Source: Desulfomicrobium sp. (lineage in GTDB: Bacteria; Desulfobacterota; Desulfovibrionia; Desulfovibrionales; Desulfomicrobiaceae). Taken from it: a stretch of 21,190 nt of DNA. This document shows, piece by piece, positions 6,823 to 15,060 of the stretch. A program made the position numbers and the translations under genes. Location: contig DPKT01000153.1 in the NCBI GenBank assembly GCA_003542385.1, forward strand, positions 1-21,190. The letters are read 5' to 3'. The notes under the pieces are model-generated. The model worked only from the letters and a program-made list of their open reading frames with translations. It searched no databases and was not told the DNA's origin. The number at the start of each line of letters is the position of its first letter. Position 1 is the first letter of the stretch.

Positions 6823-8529
6823 ATGAACCCAGACGCCCTCGTACTCGCCCTGGCCGAACGGCTAGGGCTCATCGTGGCCGGAGCCTTCCTGCTCCTGACC
6901 GTGACGCCCATCCACAAGCTCCGCCTCAAGCAGGGCCCGCAATGGCGCACGACGCTGCTGCAGATCGCCTTCTTCGGCACCGCCGGCATTCTCGGCACGT
7001 ACGGCGGCAACCTCGTCTTCCAGTCCGTGGCCAACCTCCGGGCCATGGCCGTGATCACGGGCGGCCTCTTCGGCGGGCCTGTTGTCGGCATCGCCTCGGG
7101 GCTCATCGCCGGCGGGCACCGCATCCTCATCGACATCGGCGGGTTCAGCGCCGTGCCGTGCGGCCTGTCGACCATGATCGAGGGCGCGGCCGCCGGCCTG
7201 CTGACCCTGTACCTCAAGGAGCGCAGCGTCGACTGGCGCTGGGCTGCCGGGCTGGCCCTGGTCGGCGAAACCATGCACATGGGCATGGTCCTGGCCCTGT
7301 CCCACTCGTTCACCCAGGCCCTGGAACTGGTGCGCATCATCGCCCCGTCCATGATCATCCTGAACACCCTGGGCGCCGCGGCCTTCGTGCAGGTCATCAA
7401 CGTGGTCTTCCGCTTCCGGGCCAGGCAGGACTCGATCCAGGCCCAGGAACTCCTCGACATCGCCAACGCCACGGTCAGCCACCTGCGGGCCGGCCTGACC
7501 CTGGAAAGCGCGTCCGCCACGGCCCGCATCATCCATTCTCGCGTCGCGGTGGGCGCCGTGGCCATCACGGACCGGGTCAACGTACTGGCCCACGTTGGCC
7601 AGGGCTGCGACCACCACCTCGCCGGGCGTCCGGTCGTGACCAGCGCCACGCGAGAGGTGCTCGAAACCGGCGAGCCCATGTACGTCAGCAACAAGGAAAA
7701 CATCGGCTGCGCCCACCCCGGCTGCCCCTTCGCCTCGGCAGTCATCGTCCCGCTGCACAAGGGCGGCAACGTCGTCGGCACCCTCAAGTTCTACGGCACG
7801 GCCGGCAAATCCCTGGACCTGATGCTGTTCGAACTGGCCAAGGGCCTCGGCAACCTCTTTTCGACCCAGCTGGAACTCGAAAACATCCAGATCACCGAAC
7901 GCATGCTGGCCCATGCCGAAATCCGCCGCCTGCAGTCCCAGATCAACCCGCATTTCCTCTTCAATTCCCTGAACACCATCGCATCCTTCTGCCGGACCAG
8001 CCCGGAAAAGGCGCGAAGCCTCCTGCAGGACCTGTCGAGCTACCTGAGAAAAAGCCTGGACGCGAGCAAGGGCTTCATCCCCCTCTCCGAAGAGCTGGAC
8101 CAGATCCGCTGCTATCTGGCCATCGAGCAGGCCCGATTCGGCGATCGGGTCCGGGTCAATTTCGACGTGGAGGAAGGGTGCGAGTCATGGCCCATCCCGC
8201 CGCTCATCATCCAGCCTCTGGTGGAAAACGGCGTGCGGCACGGCATCCTGACCCGGGAGGACGGGGGGGAGATCAGCGTCCGAATCGGCCGGAAGGAAGA
8301 GCATCTGCATATCGAAGTACGCGACGACGGCGTGGGCATGGTCCCGGACCAGGTGGAGAAGCTCTTCGACAAGACGCGCCTCGATTCCCGGTCCGGGGGC
8401 ATCGGGGTGCGCAACTGCTTCCAGCGCCTGGAGCAGATATTCGGGCCGTCCTACCTCCCGTCGGTGGTCAGCGCCCCGGGCCAGGGCACGAAGGTGGATT
8501 TTCTGCTGCCCATGCCCGCGCACATCTAG
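6823..8529 (+). CDS. LytS/BtsS-type sensor histidine kinase
   Basis: This 568-residue kinase has a 5TMR-LYT type membrane domain (about 10-197), a GAF domain (about 215-350), a His_kinase domain with the phosphoacceptor His377 in QINPHFLFNSLNTIASF, and an HATPase_c domain with N-box QPLVENGVRHG (464-474), DDGVGM (501-506) and GGIGVRN (525-531). The start at 6823 follows the regulator gene by 11 bases. In E. coli BtsS, Arg72, Arg99, Cys110 and Ser113 are reported (from memory) to form the pyruvate pocket. Here Arg73, Arg100, Cys113 and Ser116 occur with the same Arg-Arg and Cys-Ser spacings, so pyruvate sensing is likely though inferred. The GAF domain holds three cysteines (262, 296, 301) beside a His pair. 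The adjacent CstA-like transporter fits a pyruvate-uptake role. Confidence 0.93.
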   Translation: MNPDALVLALAERLGLIVAGAFLLLTVTPIHKLRLKQGPQWRTTLLQIAFFGTAGILGTYGGNLVFQSVANLRAMAVITGGLFGGPVVGIASGLIAGGHRILIDIGGFSAVPCGLSTMIEGAAAGLLTLYLKERSVDWRWAAGLALVGETMHMGMVLALSHSFTQALELVRIIAPSMIILNTLGAAAFVQVINVVFRFRARQDSIQAQELLDIANATVSHLRAGLTLESASATARIIHSRVAVGAVAITDRVNVLAHVGQGCDHHLAGRPVVTSATREVLETGEPMYVSNKENIGCAHPGCPFASAVIVPLHKGGNVVGTLKFYGTAGKSLDLMLFELAKGLGNLFSTQLELENIQITERMLAHAEIRRLQSQINPHFLFNSLNTIASFCRTSPEKARSLLQDLSSYLRKSLDASKGFIPLSEELDQIRCYLAIEQARFGDRVRVNFDVEEGCESWPIPPLIIQPLVENGVRHGILTREDGGEISVRIGRKEEHLHIEVRDDGVGMVPDQVEKLFDKTRLDSRSGGIGVRNCFQRLEQIFGPSYLPSVVSAPGQGTKVDFLLPMPAHI

Positions 8530-8560
8530 ATCGGTTCATCACTCCATACGGAACGTTCAA

Positions 8561-8583
8561 GCGCCATTTGAGGCAATTGGCGC
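8561..8583 (+). repeat. Near-perfect palindrome in the leader of the cstA-like gene
   Basis: GCGCCA (8561-8566) pairs with TGGCGC (8578-8583), and inside them TTG pairs with CAA, with one T-T mismatch and an AGG loop. It lies 32 bases after the kinase stop and 112 before the transporter start. It may be an operator or a weak transcript hairpin; no T-run follows. The same 165-base spacer also holds GAACGTTC (8551-8558), TGGTCGACCA (8619-8628) and a GACGAG/CTCGTC hairpin (8647-8661). No convincing sigma-54 or sigma-70 promoter was found in it. Confidence 0.4.
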
Positions 8584-8694
8584 GAGGGGCATTGTTTGCC
8601 TTCTCGCAGTTGAGGTATTGGTCGACCAGGCTCCCGGAGCGGGCCCGACGAGGGTCTCGTCCAACTTACGACCAATTTTCCAAAGGAGTGAGAC

Positions 8695-10155
8695 ATGTTC
8701 TATTTCTTTCTTGCCTGCGCGGCGCTCATCGCCGGGTATTTCGTCTACGGCAAGGTCGTGGAGGCGCAGTTCGGCGCCGACACATGCCGGGCCACCCCTG
8801 CCTGCCGGATGGAGGACGGGGTCGACTTCGTCAAGATGAGTCCCAAAACCATCTACATGATCCAATTGCTGAACATCGCCGGCCTGGGCCCCATCTTCGG
8901 CCCCATCCTCGGCGCCCTGTACGGCCCGGCCGCCCTGGTCTGGATCGTCCTGGGCAGCATCTTCGCCGGCGCGGTGCACGACTACTTCTCGGGCATGATG
9001 TCCGTGCGCTACGACGGCAAGTCCATCCCCGACGCCGTGGGCTACAACCTGGGCGCCTTCGCCAAGCAGTTCATGAATGTCTTCTCGGTCATCCTGCTGC
9101 TCCTGGTCGGCGTGGTCTTCATCCTCGGACCGGCCAAGCTCCTGGCCAACAAGATCGGCTTCAACCTGGACAAGAACGTGGCCGTGGTGGTCTGGACCGC
9201 CATCATCTTCGCCTACTACTTCCTGGCCACCATGATGCCCATCGACAAGATCATCGGACGGCTCTACCCGCTCTTCACGGTCTGCCTGCTGATCATGGCC
9301 TTCGGCCTGACGACCATGCTCATCGTCGACGGCTACACCTTCTTCCCCAACGGCGTGGGACTGGCCAACGTGCACCCCAAGGGCCTGCCCATCTGGCCGC
9401 TGATGTTCATCACCATCGCCTGCGGCGCCATCTCCGGCTTCCACGCCACCCAGTCGCCCATGATGGCCCGCTGCCTGCCTGACGAGAAGTGCGGGCGTCC
9501 CATCTTCTACGGCGCCATGATCGGCGAGGGCATCATCGCCCTGGTCTGGGCCACCCTGGGCATGACCTTCTACCAGACCCCCGACGCCCTGCAGGCGACC
9601 CTGGCCAGCGGCGGCCCGGCCGCCGTGGTCGACCAGGTCGCGACGACGCTGATGGGACCCATCGGCGGTTTCCTGGCCATCATCGGCGTCATCGTCCTGC
9701 CCATCACCTCCGGCGACACGGCTTTCCGCGCCGCGCGCCTGATCATCGCCGACTTCGGCAAGATCGAGCAGAAGTCCATCGTCAAGCGCCTGATGATCGC
9801 CGTGCCCCTGTTCGTGGTCGGCTTCATCATCAGCAAGACTGACTTCAACGTCATCTGGCGCTACTTCGGCTTCGCCAACCAGACCCTGGCCACCATCGTC
9901 CTGTGGGCCGCGGCCATGTACATGGTCCGCCACGGCAAGCTGCACTGGATCGCGACGATTCCGGCCGTCTTCATGACCGCCGTCTGCGCCACCTACCTCT
10001 GCGTGGCCCCGGAATTCCCCATCCAGGCCACCTCCGACATCGGCTACCCCGTCGGCATCGCCGTGGCCGCCGTCTGCTTCGTCCTCTTTATACTCAAGGC
10101 GCGCAACACGCCCGTTGAAGTCGACGCCGCAGACTCCCCCGGAATCATCGGCTAA
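8695..10155 (+). CDS. Short CstA-family transporter (probable pyruvate or peptide uptake)
   Basis: The 486-residue protein is a CstA/BtsT-family transporter of the short type (E. coli CstA and BtsT are about 700 residues). It is almost wholly hydrophobic, with about 12-13 helices. Recognisable CstA blocks are MFYFFLACAALIAGYFVYGK at the N-terminus, NIAGLGPIFGPILGALYGP, WIVLGSIFAGAVHDYFSGMM, CGAISGFHATQSPMMARCLP and LPITSGDTAFRAARLIIADF. The start at 8695 has AAAGGAG at 8682-8688. E. coli BtsT is a proton-coupled pyruvate symporter switched on by BtsSR, and CstA imports pyruvate and peptides. Since a BtsSR-like pair lies directly upstream, pyruvate is the most likely substrate. The missing C-terminal third relative to E. 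coli proteins is normal for many anaerobe homologues, as far as I know. Confidence 0.9.
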   Translation: MFYFFLACAALIAGYFVYGKVVEAQFGADTCRATPACRMEDGVDFVKMSPKTIYMIQLLNIAGLGPIFGPILGALYGPAALVWIVLGSIFAGAVHDYFSGMMSVRYDGKSIPDAVGYNLGAFAKQFMNVFSVILLLLVGVVFILGPAKLLANKIGFNLDKNVAVVVWTAIIFAYYFLATMMPIDKIIGRLYPLFTVCLLIMAFGLTTMLIVDGYTFFPNGVGLANVHPKGLPIWPLMFITIACGAISGFHATQSPMMARCLPDEKCGRPIFYGAMIGEGIIALVWATLGMTFYQTPDALQATLASGGPAAVVDQVATTLMGPIGGFLAIIGVIVLPITSGDTAFRAARLIIADFGKIEQKSIVKRLMIAVPLFVVGFIISKTDFNVIWRYFGFANQTLATIVLWAAAMYMVRHGKLHWIATIPAVFMTAVCATYLCVAPEFPIQATSDIGYPVGIAVAAVCFVLFILKARNTPVEVDAADSPGIIG

Positions 10156-10170
10156 CCTCTCCCTCCCGCG

Positions 10171-10209
10171 ATGCATCCCCTTCGGGCCGACCGGCCCGAG
10201 GGGGGGCAT
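10171..10209 (+). terminator. Long GC-rich hairpin after the cstA-like gene
   Basis: CCCCTTCGGGCC (from 10177) pairs with GGCCCGAGGGG (10193-10203), 11-12 pairs including one G-T wobble, around a GACC loop. ATGC (10171-10174) and GCAT (10206-10209) can close an outer stem. It begins 16 bases after the transporter stop. There is no T-run on the plus strand, so termination efficiency is uncertain; it may also stabilise the 3' end of the transcript. Confidence 0.55.
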
Positions 10210-10348
10210 CATCCCGCAACATCGTGCCGCCTTCGAAACCCTGAAGGAATAATCCTACGGCAACGCCAACCGCCCTCCACGTCCGGACGTTTCTCGACCG
10301 TTCCCGAGAACCCAGCACGTACTCAGCGCAAACTACGTACAGGATTCG

Positions 10349-11299
10349 TCACGCTCCGGTGTATGGACGCATCCATCTAAAACCCGCAAGCCACCCGCGC
10401 TCGTCAAGGACGGCGCGGAGCCGTTGCGCCGTCGGTCGGACCTGTGGTTCGAAGGACAGGCCCTTCCTGAGTTCCCGCCACTGCCCGCGGGTCAAGGCCA
10501 ACGGCTTTGCAGGTCTGAGTCCCCTTGACGCGGCCTCGTGGGCGGGCAGCATATTGAAGGGATGCAGGCCGTTGATCAGCTCGTAGACGGTGCAGCTGGC
10601 CGAAAAGATATCCCCTCGAGGGCTTGGAGGGCCTCCCTTCAAGACCTCGGGACTGGCATGCAGAAGGCTCAGGCCCGGGATGCGGGCACGGCTCGGCAGC
10701 CCCTGGAGCACCTTTGCTCCGGCAGCCCCGGGGCGCTCCAGGACCTGCGCGACATTGAAGTCGAGAAGCACCGCTCTTCCCCCCTGCTCGAGAAACACGT
10801 TGGCCGGCTTGACGTCCCCGTGGGTCACACCGTGGGCGTGCAGATAGGCAAGCGATTCAAAAATCCTTGCTCCCACGGCGATGCCCGCCCCGCCAAGGCC
10901 GACAGGATGGCTTCCCAGCACGGCGTGGGCCGGCATCCCTTCCAGCAGCTCCATGCTGAAACACAAACCCCATCCTTCACGGTGCAGATCGAAAACGCGG
11001 ACTACTCCAGGATGCACGAGATGACGCAGGGTGAAGAATTCCCTGGCCAGGGTCGACTGAGCCTGACGGACCTGGGCAACCTCGGGCAGAAGCCTCTTGA
11101 CGGCCACCAAAGGCTGCGAATCCCCGCACTCAACCCGGCGCAAATCCGTGGCGGAAAAAACTTCACACATGCCTCCCATACCGAGCCGAGATCTCAGAAC
11201 AAACCTGTCACCGCCAACGAACGCCCCGGCCGAAGCCATGAGCTTCTGGCGGGAGGAATTCTTCGAGGCCCAGGGACGGTGCCGCCCTTTCCTTGACAT
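10349..11299 (-). CDS. Hanks-type Ser/Thr protein kinase, T6SS-associated (PpkA-like catalytic domain)
   Basis: This 316-residue cytoplasmic protein is essentially a bare kinase domain with no membrane helix or C-terminal sensor. Visible motifs: glycine-rich loop GMGGMCEVF (40-48), AVKRLL with Lys68, helix-C Glu87, catalytic HGDVKPANVFL (Asp162, Lys164, Asn167), DFN in place of DFG (180-182) and ASPE as the APE motif. All catalytic residues are kept, but the DFN change is unusual and the activation segment is long. The frame is open to 11671, but the start at 11299 is chosen because GGAGG precedes it by seven bases and it falls two bases after the PP2C stop. The pair resembles the PpkA-PppA threonine-phosphorylation switch that controls some T6SSs through an FHA protein. 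No FHA gene is visible here. Confidence 0.87.
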   Translation of the reverse strand: MSRKGRHRPWASKNSSRQKLMASAGAFVGGDRFVLRSRLGMGGMCEVFSATDLRRVECGDSQPLVAVKRLLPEVAQVRQAQSTLAREFFTLRHLVHPGVVRVFDLHREGWGLCFSMELLEGMPAHAVLGSHPVGLGGAGIAVGARIFESLAYLHAHGVTHGDVKPANVFLEQGGRAVLLDFNVAQVLERPGAAGAKVLQGLPSRARIPGLSLLHASPEVLKGGPPSPRGDIFSASCTVYELINGLHPFNMLPAHEAASRGLRPAKPLALTRGQWRELRKGLSFEPQVRPTAQRLRAVLDERGWLAGFRWMRPYTGA

Positions 11300-11301
11300 T
11301 T

Positions 11302-12033
11302 TCAGCCTCCGCAAAGGAAGACCGTGACTAAGGTGGCGTCGTCGGAATGCACGCATCCATGCAAGGCCTCGGCGATGCCCAAGGCGGCGTCCCTGGCCCT
11401 TGACCTGCCTAGACATGCGGACAAGACTTCCGGGGAAATACAGTTCGAAAGTCCGTCCGAGCAAAGCAGGAATCTGTCGCCCCTGCGCAGGGGAAAGCAT
11501 GCCGTGTCCAATTCCAGGACATCCCCGATCCCCACGGCATTGGTCACGATATTGCCGCGCACCATGCGCGCCGCTTCGTGAACCGTAAGCTCCTTCCGAT
11601 CGATCGTGCGTTGCCGCAGGGTATGGTCTCGTGTGCACTGGTACAGAACGTCGCCGCGCCGCAAATAACAACGGCTATCTCCCGACCACAGGCAGGCGGC
11701 GCGGTCCCGATGGATCAGCAGGGTCACGATCGTGCTGGCCGCGTGACCCGTGGTCCCTTGACGCAATTCATGGTTGGCTCGCTCCAGAAGACACCTGACA
11801 TTGCCGATGTGTGCGTCCAGAGACGACGGAGCGGGCGTCCGCATGAGATTCCTCACCAGAAGCCGACTCGCTTCCCGGCCCCCGCATCCGCCCCCCACGC
11901 CGTCCGCCACGCCCCAGAGAAGATGATCGGGCCAGTTCAGGAACGCATCCTCGTTCTCCTCGCGACCATGCCCCTGTATGGTCAGCCCCCAGGATTCAAC
12001 CGCGACTATTGATCCCCGTGAAGTCGGCATCAT
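11302..12033 (-). CDS. PP2C-family Ser/Thr phosphatase (PppA/Stp1-like)
   Basis: This 243-residue cytoplasmic PPM phosphatase has the full set of metal-binding motifs: RxxNED (Arg24, Glu28, Asp29 in GHGREENEDAF), GVADGVGG (Asp44, Gly45), GDSR in ACLWSGDSRCYLRRGD, CSDGL (Asp193) and SDDATLV (Asp232). It probably removes phosphate from the target of the kinase encoded next. The frame is open to 12105, but the start at 12033 is preferred: GGGGGAA lies just upstream, and it comes 13 bases after the transglycosylase stop. ATGATG gives a second start at 12030. The kinase start is two bases past its stop, so the two are coupled. Location after tssM and a transglycosylase suggests T6SS post-translational control, as in P. 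aeruginosa PppA. Confidence 0.9.
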   Translation of the reverse strand: MMPTSRGSIVAVESWGLTIQGHGREENEDAFLNWPDHLLWGVADGVGGGCGGREASRLLVRNLMRTPAPSSLDAHIGNVRCLLERANHELRQGTTGHAASTIVTLLIHRDRAACLWSGDSRCYLRRGDVLYQCTRDHTLRQRTIDRKELTVHEAARMVRGNIVTNAVGIGDVLELDTACFPLRRGDRFLLCSDGLSNCISPEVLSACLGRSRARDAALGIAEALHGCVHSDDATLVTVFLCGG

Positions 12034-12046
12034 GAATTCCCCCGCG

Positions 12047-13033
12047 TCATCGCAGCGCCGACCCAAGGACGGCAACGCCCGCCTGCCTCGCTTCTCCATC
12101 GCCAAACGAGCCGCCTTGCGCCACTTCGGGAAAGGACGGGGCGGCCTCCGGCGCGTCGCCGTCAGTCGAACACATCAATTCCTCGAAATCCGCCACGCCG
12201 GACATGACCTGCACCGCGCCAACGAACCTTGGGACAAAATCAAGCGTTTCATCGGACAGCAGTTCACGGAAAACACGATTCTCCCGACAGGCGGCGGTCA
12301 ATTCCGAAAGAGTTCCCGCGCCAGAGCGCTCCAGCGCCCGAGCCATGGCGCCCTCGCCGCAATTGTAGGCTGCCAGCGCCAGGGGCCAGTCACGGAAGAG
12401 CCGATGCAGTTCGGCCAGATATGCGGCTGCGGCCTCCGTAGATCTGCGCATATCGAACCGCTCGTCCTCGCCTCCGGAAACCTTGAGTCCGAAACGACGC
12501 GCCATTTCGGGCATTAGCTGCCACAACCCGGCCGCCCCTGCCGGCGACACTGCCCACGGCTCGAAACGGCTTTCGATCACCGGCAGGAATGCCAGTTCCG
12601 GGGGGAGATCGTAGCTCGCAATGACATCGCGTATCAGGCTGATATCCCTGCGCATCCGGTTTAGCATCGGCAACGGCGGCCCCTGGGCCGCAAACAGATT
12701 ACGCATGGACCGCCGCATGGTTCCCGTCTCGCCAATCGGAAGCCAGCGAGACATGAACCCTTCCATTACGGCAACTCCCGAAGCGCCATTGACAACCCGC
12801 CGGACCACGGGTCCGCAGGCCTCCCTCGGCACCCCCCACTCCCGGGATGATTGCGGAAGAGGCAGGGAAGACGCCGAGGGCAGGACGAGCACCTCGCTGC
12901 GCATCGCAACAACCCTCGCTCGGACAGGCCCTGCCGCTTCGAGGTCTCTGCGCCCTTTCCCCGCACAGCTCATCCCGAGCAAGAGCAGACACGCCAGGAC
13001 CGGACCCAACCTGCGCTCACCCCGTCCGCACAT
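12047..13033 (-). CDS. Putative lipoprotein lytic transglycosylase (GH23, MltD-like)
   Basis: The protein (328 residues from this start) carries an SLT/GH23 catalytic domain. ESRFEPWAVSPAGAAGLWQL (from residue 154, catalytic Glu154) and AAYNCGEG (about 221-228) are the two classical family motifs. These enzymes cut the glycan chain to 1,6-anhydro-muropeptides. The N-terminus MCGRGERRLGPVLACLLLLG followed by MSC looks like a signal with an imperfect lipobox at Cys23, hence the start at 13033. An upstream ATG at 13087 would overlap the tssM fragment by 34 bases and bury the signal. In T6SS loci, murein hydrolases of this sort may open the wall for apparatus assembly. The PP2C gene follows 13 bases after the stop, so it belongs to the same operon. 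Confidence 0.83.
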   Translation of the reverse strand: MCGRGERRLGPVLACLLLLGMSCAGKGRRDLEAAGPVRARVVAMRSEVLVLPSASSLPLPQSSREWGVPREACGPVVRRVVNGASGVAVMEGFMSRWLPIGETGTMRRSMRNLFAAQGPPLPMLNRMRRDISLIRDVIASYDLPPELAFLPVIESRFEPWAVSPAGAAGLWQLMPEMARRFGLKVSGGEDERFDMRRSTEAAAAYLAELHRLFRDWPLALAAYNCGEGAMARALERSGAGTLSELTAACRENRVFRELLSDETLDFVPRFVGAVQVMSGVADFEELMCSTDGDAPEAAPSFPEVAQGGSFGDGEARQAGVAVLGSALR

Positions 13034-13053
13034 ACGCGTGGCGCCCCGCCGAT

Positions 13054-15060
13054 TCAAAGCAACGACTCCGGCAGCGAATAGCTGCATGTCTCGGGATCAA
13101 ACGGATTGGCTTTGTTCCGGAACTGGATCAGGAACTGCGCCCACTTGCCGTTTTCGCGCAACTCGATGAGACAACTGCCGTCCGCCAATGGACTGATCTT
13201 TCCTCGATGCAAGAGGCGGAATAGGGCCCAGTCCCCGCGCAGGGTCCTGTGCGCCTTGACGGCATGGATATCGCAGATGGCGAAGGAAGCCTCAGGAGGC
13301 AGGCCCTCGCCGAGCGGCCAGGAGAAACTCCCGCCCTGCACGGGGCCATGCCAATAGCTCAACATCTTGTCCCCGTGGCCCAGATCGGCCTGCTTGAGCG
13401 TGACGTCGAGGGCGTAGGGCTCCATGAGAAAGCGAACACCCAGTTCCTGGTCCGAAAGGAAGAAGGCCTCCTGCACCCTGTGCGCGAGTTTCAAACGCTT
13501 GATGGCCTCGACCGAAATGGGAAGGGTCTGGCCCATGATGGGGCGGAGCCCGCCGTCGGCACCGGCAAACGGTCTGACGTAGGTGCCATAAAACGAGTCG
13601 AGCACTCCGTTTTTCTTGAAGAAGTTGGTAAAATCCGCGAGGTTTGCGTCACTCTCGCTTTCCATGTCGAAGGGATAACGCGACCTGAGCTTGGCATTGT
13701 ATTCATTGAGAACGGACTCCCGATAGGCCGTGTCAATGGCTGACGCACCCATGGCGAACATGTCGCGCAGTCCCCCATGGAGGACGGCCTCGTACCATTG
13801 GCGGACAGGCGGCGGGAGCTTTTCCACGGCACTGGCCGCCTGACGCAATGTTTCGTCCCTTTCTTCGACAATACCCTCCAGAGCGTCCAGAACCTTCCCC
13901 CCCCTGTCGTCGCTATCCCGAAGCCTGCGGAAGAAATCCCCCGCACGGGCCATGGCGTCATGGGTCGCCTTGAGAGCGGGCATCGGCATGCCTTCAGCAT
14001 CGAGCAAGCCGTCCAAGTACTTGAAGGACGCCCTGACCGCCTGGGCGTCTTTCAGCGCATCCCGAACCGCCTTTGAATGGGCCTGAGCAACGGCATTGCG
14101 GGCCGCTTCAGTGGCCGTCTTGGCGAGTTCCGCCCCGGCCACGCCCGTCAGCTTCTGCGCGCCTTTCCTTGCCGCCTGCGCCTCGACGGCGGCCTCCAGG
14201 CTTCCCGGCTCCTGTTCTTCGAGAGCAAACGTAATGTTCTTGCGCAGTTCTCGTAAAAAAATGACCACGGGCGACACGCCGGCGGAAAGCTGCTCCGCCA
14301 GCGTGGCGGCGCCGGCCATGTTCCCGGGCGTGGCTATGCCAAGCGCATCCAGCGTCTGGCCCCAATGGCGTATGTAATCTCGGAAATACTGGGTCCGCAC
14401 GTCCTTGGCGATCTTGTCCATGTCGAGAGAGCTGAACAGGGGAGGCTTTGGGCCCAATACCCAGCCATCCTCGGCCAGGCCCTGAATGATTCCCGGACAG
14501 CGCTGGATGATGTATTCCTGAAAGCCTGCAGCCGTGTACAGATAGGGGATTGGGTGCGTATCTCCGGAGAAAGGCGACACAAGCCCGCCGAGAGCCCCAC
14601 GGAAAGTGAAGGGCTCATGGTCGCCATCGGATGCCTCGTCCTTCATCTGCTGGTACGCGAGTTGTGACAGGGGCGTCTTCAGCATTGATTCCCTGGCCTT
14701 GGCGAGAAGGCGTTCATCCGGGGGCGCGGGGGAAATGCCGTGTTCGATCAGATAAGCCATGTGGCGCATGAGTGCCCGTTGGTCGTCGGCTCGCCCGGAG
14801 TACAGTTCAGACCATCGGTGCTCCAGCCACCCCGTCAAAAACGTTTCGTTCAGCTTTGCAGGCTGGCACAGCATGAGGTAGGCCCGCATGGCCGTCTTCA
14901 AGGCCCCCAAGTCATCCAGGGACCTCGCGATGGCCGTCGCGGCGGCCTGACGCACGAGCGGCAGAAGGCGCCCTGTCAAACCAGAAAGGCGCCTTTCCGG
15001 CGGACCGTTCCAACCGGGGCAGAACCTCCAGGAATCGCCCCACCTCCACCGCCGCTGCAT
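13054..15060 (-). pseudogene. tssM: TssM (IcmF) C-terminal half, N-terminal half deleted
   Basis: The open frame encodes the C-terminal half of TssM, the inner-membrane T6SS subunit. Homology starts near 14974 (GRLLPLVRQ, then MRAYLMLCQPAKLNETFLTGWLEHRW) and runs through the IcmF-related domain (SPFSGDTHPIPYLYTAAGF) to the periplasmic C-terminal domain (SFYGTYVRPF, WALFRLLHRGKISPL, FRNKANPF). About 640 TssM residues remain; the family is usually 1,100-1,200, so the membrane helices and Walker-A NTPase domain are missing. The first ATG at 15060 lies inside tssA-coding sequence, and its first 25-30 residues are not TssM-like, so no natural start survives. An ATG at 14889, 23 bases after the tssA stop, could allow reinitiation. 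No other stop interrupts the frame, suggesting a recent deletion or an assembly error. Confidence 0.8.

Noticed and set aside
6942..9482. 846-codon plus-strand open frame over the kinase and transporter genes
   Set aside because: It overlaps two well-supported genes in another frame and is rich in Arg, His, Pro and Gly with no homology.
8557..10212. 551-codon minus-strand open frame under the cstA-like gene
   Set aside because: Composition (His, Gly, Asp, Glu repeats) is that of a GC-rich antisense shadow, and the plus-strand transporter is certain.
14912..15060. Programmed frameshift joining tssA and tssM into one polyprotein
   Set aside because: The N-terminal half of TssM is absent, so a shift would not restore a normal protein, and no slippery heptamer was evident; a deletion explains the data better.
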